DNA of 11,431 nucleotides, from NCBI GenBank assembly GCA_025924775.1, contig JAICHS010000055.1:1-11431 (forward strand). Reading direction: 5' to 3'. This stretch comes from Rhodanobacteraceae bacterium. Its GTDB lineage: Bacteria > Pseudomonadota > Gammaproteobacteria > Xanthomonadales > Rhodanobacteraceae. Positions within the stretch are counted from its first letter, which is position 1. Each line of letters opens with the position of its first letter. Position numbers and translations under genes: made by a program. This document shows positions 1-7,700 of this stretch, one piece after another. The notes under the pieces were generated by a model. The model saw only the letters and a program-made list of their open reading frames with translations, did not search any database and was not told the origin of the DNA.

Positions 1-650
1 AAGGCCGCAACCCAGTGCGGGATGGGCCAGGCCTTGTCATCGTCGTCCGTGGCACGCACGCCGTTCCAGCGCATGCTGCGCCGGTTGGCCGGCTGCACCA
101 GCCACAGTGCCTCGCCGCGCCAGTCGCGCGTGCGCAACCAGTTGTCGCGGTCGCGGCGATCCTCCGTCCGCAACGCGAGATACGGTGCGCTTGCGTCCGG
201 CGGCAAGGGCGCCTGCCACGTTTGCGCGCAGGCGGGTGGCGGCTGCCCGCAGCCGCGCAGCAGTCGATCGATCCAGTGTTCGTCGGACAGCACGGGGCTG
301 TCGGTCAGGAACACGCAGTGGTCCCGCGGCACGCCGGCCAGCGCAAGCATCCGCCGGATTTTCGCCAACGCGCGCGGCTCGCTTTCGCACACATGCACGG
401 CGGCGCCGTGCATACGATGCAGCGCCTGCAGCATCCGCCAGCGTTCGGGGTTCATTGCCAGTGGCTGGTGACGGGCGTTGACCTGCAGCACCCGCGCAAC
501 GTCGGGATGCGCGGCGTACAGCGCCGCGCTGCACGGACCGCTGCCCAGCAACACGCAAGTTTCTCCGTAGCCCCGATGCAGGCGGTGCAACAGCGGCGCC
601 AGCAGCAACATGTCGCCCAACCGGCCAAAGCGAATCACGATCGGATGCAT
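1..650 (-). CDS. Glycosyltransferase family 9 (heptosyltransferase-like), partial, C-terminus outside window
   Basis: Reads from an ATG at 650 down to the window edge, giving 216 codons without a stop; the C-terminal half is outside. The N-terminus carries the family 9 glycosyltransferase (ADP-heptose:LPS heptosyltransferase superfamily) signature: a beta strand IVIRFGRLGD followed by MLLLAPLLHRLH (residues 4-25). It is a clear paralogue of the next gene upstream, sharing RDHCVF (109-114), DEHWIDR (123-129), LVQPANRRS and DDKAWP (204-209). The expected role is transfer of a nucleotide-activated sugar, typically heptose, to LPS core at the cytoplasmic face of the inner membrane; the exact substrate cannot be read here. 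It starts 42 bp after the upstream paralogue's stop, so the two are probably cotranscribed. I see no good Shine-Dalgarno before 650; the start rests on alignment with the paralogue. Confidence 0.85.
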   Translation of the reverse strand, partial: MHPIVIRFGRLGDMLLLAPLLHRLHRGYGETCVLLGSGPCSAALYAAHPDVARVLQVNARHQPLAMNPERWRMLQALHRMHGAAVHVCESEPRALAKIRRMLALAGVPRDHCVFLTDSPVLSDEHWIDRLLRGCGQPPPACAQTWQAPLPPDASAPYLALRTEDRRDRDNWLRTRDWRGEALWLVQPANRRSMRWNGVRATDDDDKAWPIPHWVAA

Positions 651-692
651 GGGGAGACTCGATGTTTGCCGCGTGGGCAACCGTTGCGAAAC

Positions 693-1796
693 TCACCTGG
701 CCAAGCCGCCACCCACCAGCCGTTGATCGGCCAAGCCTGCGATCGCGGATGCCCGCAGAGGTAGGGATTCCCACGCTGCGACCACCTCGCCCAGTGCGAT
801 CTGGTCGACCCGGTCGCGCTGCGGCGGACCGCCCAGTGCCACGACCGCGCTGCCGGTCGGACTGCGCGGCAACCACATGGATTGCGGCTGCGCGCCGTAC
901 AACACGACCAGCGGGCAGCCCAACGCGGCGGCCGCCTGCGCCGGTCCGGTATCGATCGAGACCATCGCGGCGGCGTGTTCGCACAAGGCCAGCAGTCGTC
1001 GCATCGGCAGTTCGTCGCCCGCCGCCAGTACGCGGTCGGAGTGGGCGCCGGACGCGATCATGCGCAGCAGGGCGGCTTCGGGCGGGGCGCCGCACAGGAT
1101 CACTTTCAGATCGGCGCGGCGCGCCAGCAGGGCGTGGATCAGGCCCACCCAGTTGGCCTGCGGCCATTGCTTGTCGTCGCCCAGCTGGCCGGCGCGGCCG
1201 CGCTTGAGCGTGCGCTTGTTGCCCGGCTGCACCAGCACCAGCGGTGCGGAATCGAACCCGTGCGCGCGCAGCCACGCGTGCAGGTCCATCCGGTCGGCGT
1301 GGCGGACGACTAGGCACGGGGAGTCGCGGGCGTCGAGCGCGTCGGCACGCGGCGCGCCGGCAAACGCGGCGGGCGTCATCGCGCCGAAACGGTGCCAACG
1401 GTCGACCCAGTGCTCGCCGCCCAGCAGCAGGCAATCCGGCTGGGCGAACACGCAGTGGTCTTCCGGCACGCGCGCGCGCTTGAGCAGCCAGCGGATCTTG
1501 TCGATGGAATAGTCGTCGCACACGTATACCGGACCGGGTGGTTGCGTGCGCAGCAACGCGACCAGGTGCCGCTGGGTCGCGTCCAGCCAGTACGGGCGCT
1601 TGCGGCTGGACAGCTTGAGCGTGGCCCGCACGTCCGGGTGCCCCGCGAACATGGGTTGCAGCCAAGGCCCCGAGCCCAGCACCCGGCAGGCATCGCCGTA
1701 GCGGCGGTGCAGCATGCGCAGCAGCGGCGTCAGCAACACCATGTCGCCGAAGGCGCCGAAGCGGATCACGAGCGGGGCGGCAAAGCTGGGTGGCAT
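693..1796 (-). CDS. Glycosyltransferase family 9 protein (heptosyltransferase-like)
   Basis: A 367-residue protein of the family 9 glycosyltransferases, which build LPS core or related glycans from ADP-heptose or similar donors in the cytoplasm. Two Rossmann-like halves are visible. The N-terminal acceptor half starts with LVIRFGAFGDMVLLTPLL (9-26). The C-terminal donor half has VILCGAPPEA (232-241) and the donor loop IDTGPAQAAAALG (281-293). Length fits the family (about 320-370). The start is ATG 1796, because GGAAGG lies 7 bases upstream; a TTG at 1820 in the same frame would add eight residues but loses this site. The donor loop normally has His two residues after the DTGP (DTGPxH); here it is Gln287. 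It is divergent from the family 2 gene (102-bp gap) and 42 bp upstream of its paralogue. Family assignment is firm; substrate unknown. Confidence 0.9.
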   Translation of the reverse strand: MPPSFAAPLVIRFGAFGDMVLLTPLLRMLHRRYGDACRVLGSGPWLQPMFAGHPDVRATLKLSSRKRPYWLDATQRHLVALLRTQPPGPVYVCDDYSIDKIRWLLKRARVPEDHCVFAQPDCLLLGGEHWVDRWHRFGAMTPAAFAGAPRADALDARDSPCLVVRHADRMDLHAWLRAHGFDSAPLVLVQPGNKRTLKRGRAGQLGDDKQWPQANWVGLIHALLARRADLKVILCGAPPEAALLRMIASGAHSDRVLAAGDELPMRRLLALCEHAAAMVSIDTGPAQAAAALGCPLVVLYGAQPQSMWLPRSPTGSAVVALGGPPQRDRVDQIALGEVVAAWESLPLRASAIAGLADQRLVGGGLAR

Positions 1797-1803
1797 CAGG
1801 GTT

Positions 1804-1809
1804 CCTTCC
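1804..1809 (-). promoter_or_regulatory. Shine-Dalgarno GGAAGG deciding the start of the GT9 gene
   Basis: On the minus strand GGAAGG lies 7 bases before the ATG at 1796 and is the strongest ribosome site in the left part. It overlaps the codons between an upstream in-frame TTG (1820) and this ATG, and so favours the ATG. Confidence 0.7.
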
Positions 1810-1863
1810 GGCGACGGCAAGTTTCATGGCTGCGCCTGTCGGCAGTCTTTCGCCGTCCGGCAT

Positions 1864-1869
1864 TACACT
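1864..1869 (+). promoter_or_regulatory. Candidate -10 box TACACT for the family 2 glycosyltransferase
   Basis: TACACT sits 29 bp upstream of the ATG at 1899, inside the 102-bp divergent gap. The same TACACTCG string occurs at 8364 ahead of the LysM gene. No convincing -35 hexamer is found at 16-18 bp upstream. The inference rests on position and recurrence only. Confidence 0.4.
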
Positions 1870-1898
1870 CGCTGAACCGCCCCGCAACCGTTGTCGCC

Positions 1899-2666
1899 AT
1901 GCCCGAACGCCCCCGCATCTCGGCGTGCGTGATTACCCTCGATGAAGCCGACCGCATCGACGATTGTCTCGCGTCGCTGGCTTTCTGCCACGACGTCGTC
2001 GTGGTCGATTCGGGTTCGCACGATGGTACCCGCGACCTCGCGGCCGCGCGCGGCGCGCGCGTCATCGAGCATCCGTTCGAGGGGTTTCGCGCGCAAAAGG
2101 CGTTCGCGGTCGCGCAGGCACGCTGCGACTGGGTGCTGTGCCTGGATGCCGATGAACGCGTGACGCCGGCCCTGCGCGCGTCCATCGCGGCGGCGCGCGA
2201 CGCCGGGTTTGCCGGCCCGGCCGGCTACCGCTTCGCGCGCGCGACCGAATACTTCGGCGCGTTCCTGCGCCACGGCAATGCCTATCCCGACCGCGTGCTG
2301 CGCCTGTTCGACCGGCGCCGCGGCGGCTGGCGCGGCGACCGCGAGATCCACGAACACGTGAGCGTCGACGGCGCGGTGCAGGTGCTACGCGGCGACCTGG
2401 AACACCGCGCCTACCGCTCGCTGGACGACCAGCTAGGCCGCTATCGCCGCTACGCCGCGATGATGGCCGCGGACATGCACGCGCGCGGCCGGCGCGGCGG
2501 TCTGCACAACCTCGTGCTGAACCCGGCCTGGCGCTTCCTGCGCGGCTACGTGCTGCGCGCCGGCTTCCTGGATGGCTGGCGCGGATTCCTGTTTGCGTGC
2601 ATGGAAGCCGACTACGTGCGCGAGAAGTTCGCGCGCCTGGTGCTGCTGCGCAAGCACCCGCACTAG
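1899..2666 (+). CDS. Glycosyltransferase family 2, WaaE/KdtX-like LPS core glycosyltransferase
   Basis: A 255-residue GT-A fold glycosyltransferase of family 2. The nucleotide-sugar region shows ISACVITLDEADRIDDCL (7-24), VVVVDSGSHDGT (33-44) and the metal-binding DxD as CLDADERVTP (81-90, Asp83/Asp85). Further on are the acceptor-side REIHEHV (148-154) and a C-terminal amphipathic region ending in basic residues. This arrangement matches the WaaE/KdtX/LgtF group, whose characterised members add a beta-linked glucose to the LPS inner core at the cytoplasmic membrane. The open frame runs much further upstream (to 1392), but family alignment puts the start at ATG 1899, and the longer frame would run through the divergent GT9 gene. 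No clear Shine-Dalgarno precedes it. It converges on the next gene with overlapping stops. The group is well supported; the sugar transferred is inferred from homologues. Confidence 0.9.
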   Translation: MPERPRISACVITLDEADRIDDCLASLAFCHDVVVVDSGSHDGTRDLAAARGARVIEHPFEGFRAQKAFAVAQARCDWVLCLDADERVTPALRASIAAARDAGFAGPAGYRFARATEYFGAFLRHGNAYPDRVLRLFDRRRGGWRGDREIHEHVSVDGAVQVLRGDLEHRAYRSLDDQLGRYRRYAAMMAADMHARGRRGGLHNLVLNPAWRFLRGYVLRAGFLDGWRGFLFACMEADYVREKFARLVLLRKHPH

Positions 2667-3673
2667 GCGTTGCGGGACGGTGCCAGGGCCGCTTCGATGC
2701 CGTCGTGCAGGCGCGCGGGGAAGCCCGCAGTGTTGGATTCGAACCACGCGCGCGCGTTGCGGCCAAGGCGGTCGCGTTCCGCGGCGTCCATCGCGATGCA
2801 GCGCTGCACTGCGGCTTCCAGCGCGGCCTCCGAGAAATGGTAGGTGGTCGCCAGGTGCTGCTTGCCGGTGTCGTCGAACGCGACCAGCAAACCGCGTTCG
2901 GGCGTGACCAGCTCGTTCATCGGCGGCGCGTCGGTCGCCAGTACCACCGCGCCCACGCCCAGTGCCTCGCCGATGTAGTGGCCGAAGCCTTCGGCTTCCG
3001 AGCAGCAGAGGTGGAAGGCGTTGGCGTTCTGCAGGTGCTTCAACTCCGCGTCGTCGATGTAGTCGATGCGATGCGCGATGTTGGCCGCCGGCGCACCCAC
3101 CACGCCCGTGCGCGGGTTCTGCACCACCGTCAGCTGCGGCCATTCCGGGTGCCGGCGCCACAACGCCAGCAGGCGCCCGGTGCCCTTGTTGGTGCTGCGG
3201 CCGGCCAGATGGAAGAACGTGCGCTGGCGCGGCACGGAAGCGTCGCGCCGGTCCACGCTGGCGAACCCGATGGACGCCGTGCGGCAACCGAGTGCCGCGA
3301 AGATCGCCTGCGCGTGCCGGGTCTTGACCAGCACGCTGTCGATGCGGGGCAGCAGTTCCACGTCCCGGGGCAGACACCATTCCGGGTTGGGGATCAAAAG
3401 GTTGTGGCGCGCGAACGGCAGGTCCTCGGGGCGCACGTGCTCCAGCAGCAGGTTGACGTCGTAGCAATCGGCTCCGCGCAGCCGCTGCCACAGATAGCGC
3501 GCACGCAGGCGCACCGGCCGCGACCACTTGCGCAGCTTGCCGCGGCGCAGGGTGCTGAAATACACGGCGTAGCCGCCGGCACGCAGGGCGTCGGCCAGCA
3601 GGTGCACGTCGGTGGACAGCCCGACCTTGTTGTCCCAGGCGATCAGGTTGATGCTGCGTGGCGTTGCGGTCAT
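2663..3673 (-). CDS. Glycosyltransferase family 4 type (group 1)
   Basis: A 336-residue protein with a GT-B type C-terminal half. The donor-binding block is SEAEGFGHYIGEALGVGAVV (225-244), which contains the E-x7-E motif (Glu228/Glu236), followed by ATDAPPMNELV (246-256). HLAGRSTNKGTGRLL (155-169) marks the start of the second domain. The N-terminal half (INLIAWDNKVGLSTDVHLLA, 8-27) is less conserved and gives no acceptor clue. The start is ATG 3673, chosen because GGAG lies five bases upstream; an in-frame ATG at 3697 would overlap the previous gene. It begins 10 bp after the stop of the family 39 glycosyltransferase, so the two are almost certainly cotranscribed and may act on the same glycan. 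Family is clear; substrate and product unknown. Confidence 0.85.
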   Translation of the reverse strand: MTATPRSINLIAWDNKVGLSTDVHLLADALRAGGYAVYFSTLRRGKLRKWSRPVRLRARYLWQRLRGADCYDVNLLLEHVRPEDLPFARHNLLIPNPEWCLPRDVELLPRIDSVLVKTRHAQAIFAALGCRTASIGFASVDRRDASVPRQRTFFHLAGRSTNKGTGRLLALWRRHPEWPQLTVVQNPRTGVVGAPAANIAHRIDYIDDAELKHLQNANAFHLCCSEAEGFGHYIGEALGVGAVVLATDAPPMNELVTPERGLLVAFDDTGKQHLATTYHFSEAALEAAVQRCIAMDAAERDRLGRNARAWFESNTAGFPARLHDGIEAALAPSRNA

Positions 3674-3678
3674 GCCGG

Positions 3679-3682
3679 CTCC
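3679..3682 (-). promoter_or_regulatory. Shine-Dalgarno GGAG deciding the start of the GT4 gene
   Basis: GGAG on the minus strand, five bases before ATG 3673 and just after the upstream gene's TGA (3684-3686). It supports the short start over ATG 3697. Confidence 0.65.
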
Positions 3683-3683
3683 G

Positions 3684-5444
3684 TCAGTCGTCCGCATCAG
3701 GTTCGTGGGCCCCGAATTGTCCCGCATCGTCGCTTTTCGGCGGCACGCAGTCGAGCACCACCGCGTGGTGGTCGAACAGGTACCACTCGCGGCGGTTGGC
3801 GTGGCCGACGTGGATGGCGTCGGCCACGCGCACGCACGGTGCCAGTACCTTGCCATAGGCGAACAGCCAGCGGTGCGCGGGATCGGCGGCCTGCCACGCC
3901 AGCGCCTGCCGCAGCTGCGCATGCCACGCCAGCTTGAAACCGAAGTTGGCGGTCTTGCGGCCCAGCGTGTCCAGCATCAACAGGTTCTGTTCTTTCCACG
4001 CCACCAGTCCGATCGGGTCACCCGCTGGCACCAGGTTCGCGGTGCGCGCCATCACCGCGCGCGATGACGAATAGCCATTGAGCAACGGATAGGCGACCAG
4101 GCCCCAGATTCCCCAGGTTGCCAAGGCGAATGCGCACCAACCCCACGCCGCGCGGCGCGGGCGCGCCAGCAGCGCGATCACCACGCCGGCCGCGCCGATG
4201 CCGATCACCATGGCAATCAGGGGTGCGGGTGAATCCTCCAGCGCCGACGCCGCCAGCGCGATGTACCTCTGCAGATGGCCCGCATGCATGCCGAGGCCGG
4301 CGACCAGCAACACCAGCGCCAGCAGCAGCGTCAGCGCCCACAACGCCCAGCGGAACGACACGCGCCGGATGATGTCCGGCAACAGCGGCGCCAGCGCGAT
4401 CGCGGTGATCGGCAACGCGGGCAGGATGTACACGTCGCGCTTGCCGCCACTCAGCGAAAAGAAGACCACCACCAGCACCACCCATGCGAGCGGCAGCAGG
4501 GTGCGTGCGTCGTGGTTTTTAAGGGCACGTTTCCAGCCCGGCAGCGCCCATGGAATGGCCAGCGACAGCGGCAACCATTCGAACACGATCACCGGCAGGT
4601 AGAACCACCACGGGTGGATGTGGTGCGCGGGCTCGGCGTAGCGCGATACCGTCTGGCCCAGAAGAATGTCGTGGGCGTAGCGCGCGTAGGCGGCGTCGCC
4701 CGCATGCACGTGCAGCGCCGACCACAGCATCGGCAGCGCCCAGCCCAGGATCGGAACCATGAACAGCAGCGCCAACCACCAGCGTGCGTCGCGGTGCTGT
4801 GGGGGCAGCACGCCACTCCAGCCGCGCCAGCGCGCGAACCAGAACGGCAAGAACACCAGCAGCGCGATCACGCCGACGCCCTTGGTGATCACGCCCATTC
4901 CGGCTGCGAGAATACCGATCGCGTACCAGCGCCATGCGGGTCCGAGCAACAGGTGGCGCAGCAGGCCGTACACCGCCAGCGTGATCCAGAATGTTTCCAC
5001 GCCGTCGATCTGCGCGGCGCGCATCTGGAAGGTGAAGTCGAAACTCACCAGCACCGCGACCGCGGCGACGAGGCCCGCGCGATGGCTCCACTGGCGGCGC
5101 ACATAGTCGTACACCAGCGCCAGCGTGCCCAGCCCCGCCAGCAGCGAGGGCAGCAGGAACCACCCGCGCCAGCCGCCCGTCAGGAAATAGGCACAGGCTT
5201 CCAACCACATGAACACGGGCGGCTTGTCGGAATACAGCTCGATGCCGCGGTGCGGGAACAGCCACTGGCCGGATTGCAGCATCTCGCGCGCGACCAGCGC
5301 GAAACGCGGCTCGTCCGACGGCCACGGATCGCGCAGGCCGATGCCGAGGCCCAGCAACAGCAGCGCGAACACGAACAGCAGTGCAAGCTGCACGCGTTCG
5401 TCATCGATCCAGCGGCGGGGATCGCGGGTGGGTGGAGTGTTCAC
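3684..5444 (-). CDS. Family 39 membrane glycosyltransferase (ArnT/PMT-like)
   Basis: A 586-residue polytopic protein of the ArnT/protein O-mannosyltransferase superfamily. These enzymes take a sugar from a polyprenyl-phosphate carrier and transfer it on the periplasmic side to lipid A, another glycan or a protein. After a first membrane helix (about 19-37), the first periplasmic loop has DPWPSDEPRFALVAREM (39-55), with the acidic and DEPR residues typical of the family, then YSDKPPVFMW (71-80). About ten more hydrophobic segments follow. SLSGGKRDVYILPALP (330-345) matches the conserved ArnT-type loop. A soluble tail of about 130 residues closes the protein. The start is GTG 5444; no earlier start is better and no clear Shine-Dalgarno is seen, so coupling to rsmB 22 bp upstream is plausible. 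It is not called arnT: no L-Ara4N synthesis genes are in view, and the substrate is unknown. Confidence 0.88.
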   Translation of the reverse strand: MNTPPTRDPRRWIDDERVQLALLFVFALLLLGLGIGLRDPWPSDEPRFALVAREMLQSGQWLFPHRGIELYSDKPPVFMWLEACAYFLTGGWRGWFLLPSLLAGLGTLALVYDYVRRQWSHRAGLVAAVAVLVSFDFTFQMRAAQIDGVETFWITLAVYGLLRHLLLGPAWRWYAIGILAAGMGVITKGVGVIALLVFLPFWFARWRGWSGVLPPQHRDARWWLALLFMVPILGWALPMLWSALHVHAGDAAYARYAHDILLGQTVSRYAEPAHHIHPWWFYLPVIVFEWLPLSLAIPWALPGWKRALKNHDARTLLPLAWVVLVVVFFSLSGGKRDVYILPALPITAIALAPLLPDIIRRVSFRWALWALTLLLALVLLVAGLGMHAGHLQRYIALAASALEDSPAPLIAMVIGIGAAGVVIALLARPRRAAWGWCAFALATWGIWGLVAYPLLNGYSSSRAVMARTANLVPAGDPIGLVAWKEQNLLMLDTLGRKTANFGFKLAWHAQLRQALAWQAADPAHRWLFAYGKVLAPCVRVADAIHVGHANRREWYLFDHHAVVLDCVPPKSDDAGQFGAHEPDADD

Positions 5445-5466
5445 CGCGCCGATTGTATGGGCCGAC

Positions 5467-6762
5467 TCAACCCTTCGCGATCACCGCGTAGAACATGCCG
5501 TCCAGCCCGCCTTCGCCCGGCAGAAGCTGCCAACCCGCGCCCGCGGCATGGCCGGCCGGCAGTTCAACAGCCTGGCCGCGGGCATCGGGGTGCGCGGCAA
5601 GCAAGCCGGCCACGACGCTTGCGTTTTCCTCGCGCAGTACCGAGCACGTCGCGTAGACCAGGCGTCCGCCCGGTGCCAGTAACGGCCACAGCGCGGCCAG
5701 CAGGCGCGATTGTTCGCGCGCGAGCCGGGCGATGTCATCCGCGCGCCGGTGCAGCTTGATGTCGGGGTGGCGGCGGATCACGCCGGTTGCCGAGCACGGC
5801 GCATCCAGCAGGATGCGATCGAACGGTTGGCCGTCCCACCACGCGGCCGGATCGCCCGCGTTGCCGGTGCGCACATCGGCGTGCAGGCCGAGGCGGTCGA
5901 GGTTTGCATGGATCGCGTCGGTGCGGCGTGCATCCGAGTCGAGCGCAACCAGGCGCACGCCGGCCCGTTCCAGCAGGTGACAGGCCTTGCCACCGGGCGC
6001 GGCGCAGGCGTCCAGCACGCGCAAGCCGTCGCGCAGGTCCATGCGGTCGGCGGCACACTGCGCGGCGCCATCCTGCACCGCGAAATGGCCTTCCGCGAAA
6101 CCCGGCAGACGTGTCACGTCGGTGTTCGCCGCCAACGTCACCGCATCGGGGAGCCAGGCGTGCGCGGCCGCCTCGACGCCGGCGTGCGCGAAGCCCTCGA
6201 GCAGTTGCGCGCGCGTCGTGCGCCGCGTGTTGACGCGCAACATCGGTGGCGACGCCGTGTTGTTCGCGGCGAGGATGGCATCGGCTTGCTTGGGCCAGTC
6301 GCGTGCCAGTGCCTCGACCAGCCAGCGCGGATGCGCGCTGCGCGTTTCGACCCTGCGATCGAGCTGCGCGTTCAGCGCATCGCGCTCGCGCAGCCAGCGA
6401 CGCAATACCGCGTTCACCAGTTTGGCGAAGCCGCCACGCCCCAACGCGCGCGTCGCCTCGACCGTGGCCGCGACTGCCGCGTGTGGCGGGACCCGCATGA
6501 TTTCCAGCTGCACGAAACCCAGCACCAGCAACGCGTGCAGCGCGGGTTCGCGCTTGCGCAGCGGCTGCTGCAGCAGGCCGTCCAGCGCCGCGTCGAAGCG
6601 CAGCCACCAACGCGCGCCTTCGTTGCACAACGCCGTCAGCAACGCGCGATCGCGCGTGTCGGGAAGTCTCGCTTGCGCCGGCTGCAGCCGGTCACGCAAC
6701 GAAGCGCCGTGCAAGGCCGTTTCCGCCAGCACCTGGGCTGCGAGTGCACGGGTGTCACTCAT
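5467..6762 (-). CDS. rsmB: 16S rRNA (cytosine(967)-C(5))-methyltransferase RsmB
   Basis: A 431-residue SAM-dependent methyltransferase that makes m5C967 in 16S rRNA. The N-terminal NusB-like RNA-binding domain spans about 1-130 (ALLVLGFVQLEIMR at 77-90). The catalytic Rossmann domain contains the SAM loop DACAAPGGK (251-259), DAPCSATGVIRRHPDIK (320-336) with the release cysteine Cys323, and YATCS (370-374) with the nucleophile Cys373. These correspond to Cys325 and Cys375 of the E. coli enzyme. Length is normal. The start ATG 6762 overlaps the fmt stop as ATGA, a classic translational coupling junction; no separate strong ribosome site is seen. A longer open frame to 6996 exists but overlaps fmt and is rejected. 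It is followed by the glycosyltransferase pair instead of the genes usual in relatives. Confidence 0.97.
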   Translation of the reverse strand: MSDTRALAAQVLAETALHGASLRDRLQPAQARLPDTRDRALLTALCNEGARWWLRFDAALDGLLQQPLRKREPALHALLVLGFVQLEIMRVPPHAAVAATVEATRALGRGGFAKLVNAVLRRWLRERDALNAQLDRRVETRSAHPRWLVEALARDWPKQADAILAANNTASPPMLRVNTRRTTRAQLLEGFAHAGVEAAAHAWLPDAVTLAANTDVTRLPGFAEGHFAVQDGAAQCAADRMDLRDGLRVLDACAAPGGKACHLLERAGVRLVALDSDARRTDAIHANLDRLGLHADVRTGNAGDPAAWWDGQPFDRILLDAPCSATGVIRRHPDIKLHRRADDIARLAREQSRLLAALWPLLAPGGRLVYATCSVLREENASVVAGLLAAHPDARGQAVELPAGHAAGAGWQLLPGEGGLDGMFYAVIAKG

Positions 6763-7694
6763 GGCGTGCGCAGCTCGGTGCGCGCGTTGAGGTAATCCGC
6801 GGCACCGATTGCGCGGCCGCCGGCGCGCTGCAATTTCAGGATGCGCAACATGCCTGCACCGCAGGCGATGTCGATACCGGTTTTGGATGCGTGGACGAGC
6901 GTCCCCGGTTGTGCGTCTCCGGTTCCCGCAGCGCACGCCTGCGCCGCCCACACCCGCACGCGTTCGCCGGCCAGCTCGGCTTCCGCGACCGGCCACGGGT
7001 CGAACGCGCGTACCTTGCGCGCAAGCTCACTCGCGGGTCGCGTGAAGTCGAGCTTCGCTTCGGCCTTGTCGAGTTTGTGCGCATAGGTCGCGCCGGCAGC
7101 CGGTTGCGGCGTCGCGGGCAGGACTTCCCCTGCGCCCACGCGCTGCAGGCCTTCGGCCAGCACGCGCGCGCCCAGGTCGGCGAGGCGGTCGTGCAACGTG
7201 CCGCCGGTGTCATCGGGACGAATCGGCGTGGATTCGGAAAGCAGCACCGGACCCGTGTCCAGCCCGGCCTCCATCTGCATCAGGCACACGCCGGTGTTGG
7301 CATCGCCGGCCAGGATGGCGCGCTGGATCGGCGCGGCGCCGCGCCAGCGCGGCAGCAACGAGGCGTGCACGTTCCAGCAGCCAAGGCGCGGGGTCGCGAG
7401 CACGCGGCGCGGCAGGATCAGGCCGTAGGCGATCACCACCAGCAGGTCGGGCGCGTACGCGCGCAGGCGTGCTTGTGCATCCGGCGTCTTCAGGGATTCG
7501 GGTTGCTCGACCGGGATGCCGGCTTCCAGCGCCGCGTGTTTCACCGGGCTGGGCGCAAGCTTGCGGCCACGCCCGGCGGGGCGATCGGGCTGCGTGTACA
7601 CCGCAACGACTTCGGCATCGGCGCTCAGGCACGCATGCAATCCAGGCACCGCGAAATCCGGTGTGCCGGCGAACACCAGCCGCAGGCGTGGCAC
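6759..7694 (-). CDS. fmt: Methionyl-tRNA formyltransferase
   Basis: A 311-residue enzyme that formylates initiator Met-tRNA with 10-formyl-tetrahydrofolate in the cytoplasm. The N-terminal formyltransferase domain has VFAGTPDFAVPGL (7-19), the basic tRNA-contact loop QPDRPAGRGRKL (35-46), the catalytic NVHASLLPRWRGAAP (108-122; Asn108, His110) and GLDTGPV (144-150; Asp146). These correspond to Asn106/His108/Asp144 in E. coli. The C-terminal OB-like domain starts near 205 (AHKLDKAEAKLDF). The start is a GTG at 7694, six bases after the def stop. The only purine-rich site, GGGAG, overlaps this GTG, so initiation probably depends on ribosomes finishing def. The gene ends in ATGA overlapping rsmB. 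Order def-fmt-rsmB is standard. Confidence 0.97.
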   Translation of the reverse strand: MPRLRLVFAGTPDFAVPGLHACLSADAEVVAVYTQPDRPAGRGRKLAPSPVKHAALEAGIPVEQPESLKTPDAQARLRAYAPDLLVVIAYGLILPRRVLATPRLGCWNVHASLLPRWRGAAPIQRAILAGDANTGVCLMQMEAGLDTGPVLLSESTPIRPDDTGGTLHDRLADLGARVLAEGLQRVGAGEVLPATPQPAAGATYAHKLDKAEAKLDFTRPASELARKVRAFDPWPVAEAELAGERVRVWAAQACAAGTGDAQPGTLVHASKTGIDIACGAGMLRILKLQRAGGRAIGAADYLNARTELRTP

Positions 7695-7700
7695 TCCCGG

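Noticed and set aside
37..1887. A 616-codon open frame on the minus strand across both GT9 genes
   Set aside because: Its protein is Arg/Ala/Gly-rich low-complexity text with no domain, and it runs out of frame through a well-supported GT9 gene and the start of another. Long shadow frames are expected at this GC content.
1392..1898. N-terminal extension of the GT2 gene to 1392
   Set aside because: The added sequence would be antisense to the GT9 gene and does not resemble any protein; family 2 enzymes start at the position of ATG 1899.
2597..3937. A 446-codon plus-strand frame opposite the GT4 gene
   Set aside because: Antisense shadow of GT4 and the end of GT39; Gln/His/Arg-rich composition with no motif.
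3684..5444. Naming the GT39 gene arnT (polymyxin resistance)
   Set aside because: The protein is ArnT-like, but none of the L-Ara4N synthesis genes is nearby and the acceptor cannot be inferred from sequence.
4275..5759. A 494-codon plus-strand frame opposite the GT39 and rsmB genes
   Set aside because: Very high Gln/His/Arg content, the mirror of hydrophobic codons on the other strand; spans two real genes.
6763..6996. Longer rsmB start at 6996
   Set aside because: It would overlap fmt by more than 200 bp; the ATGA junction and the family N-terminus fix the start at 6762.
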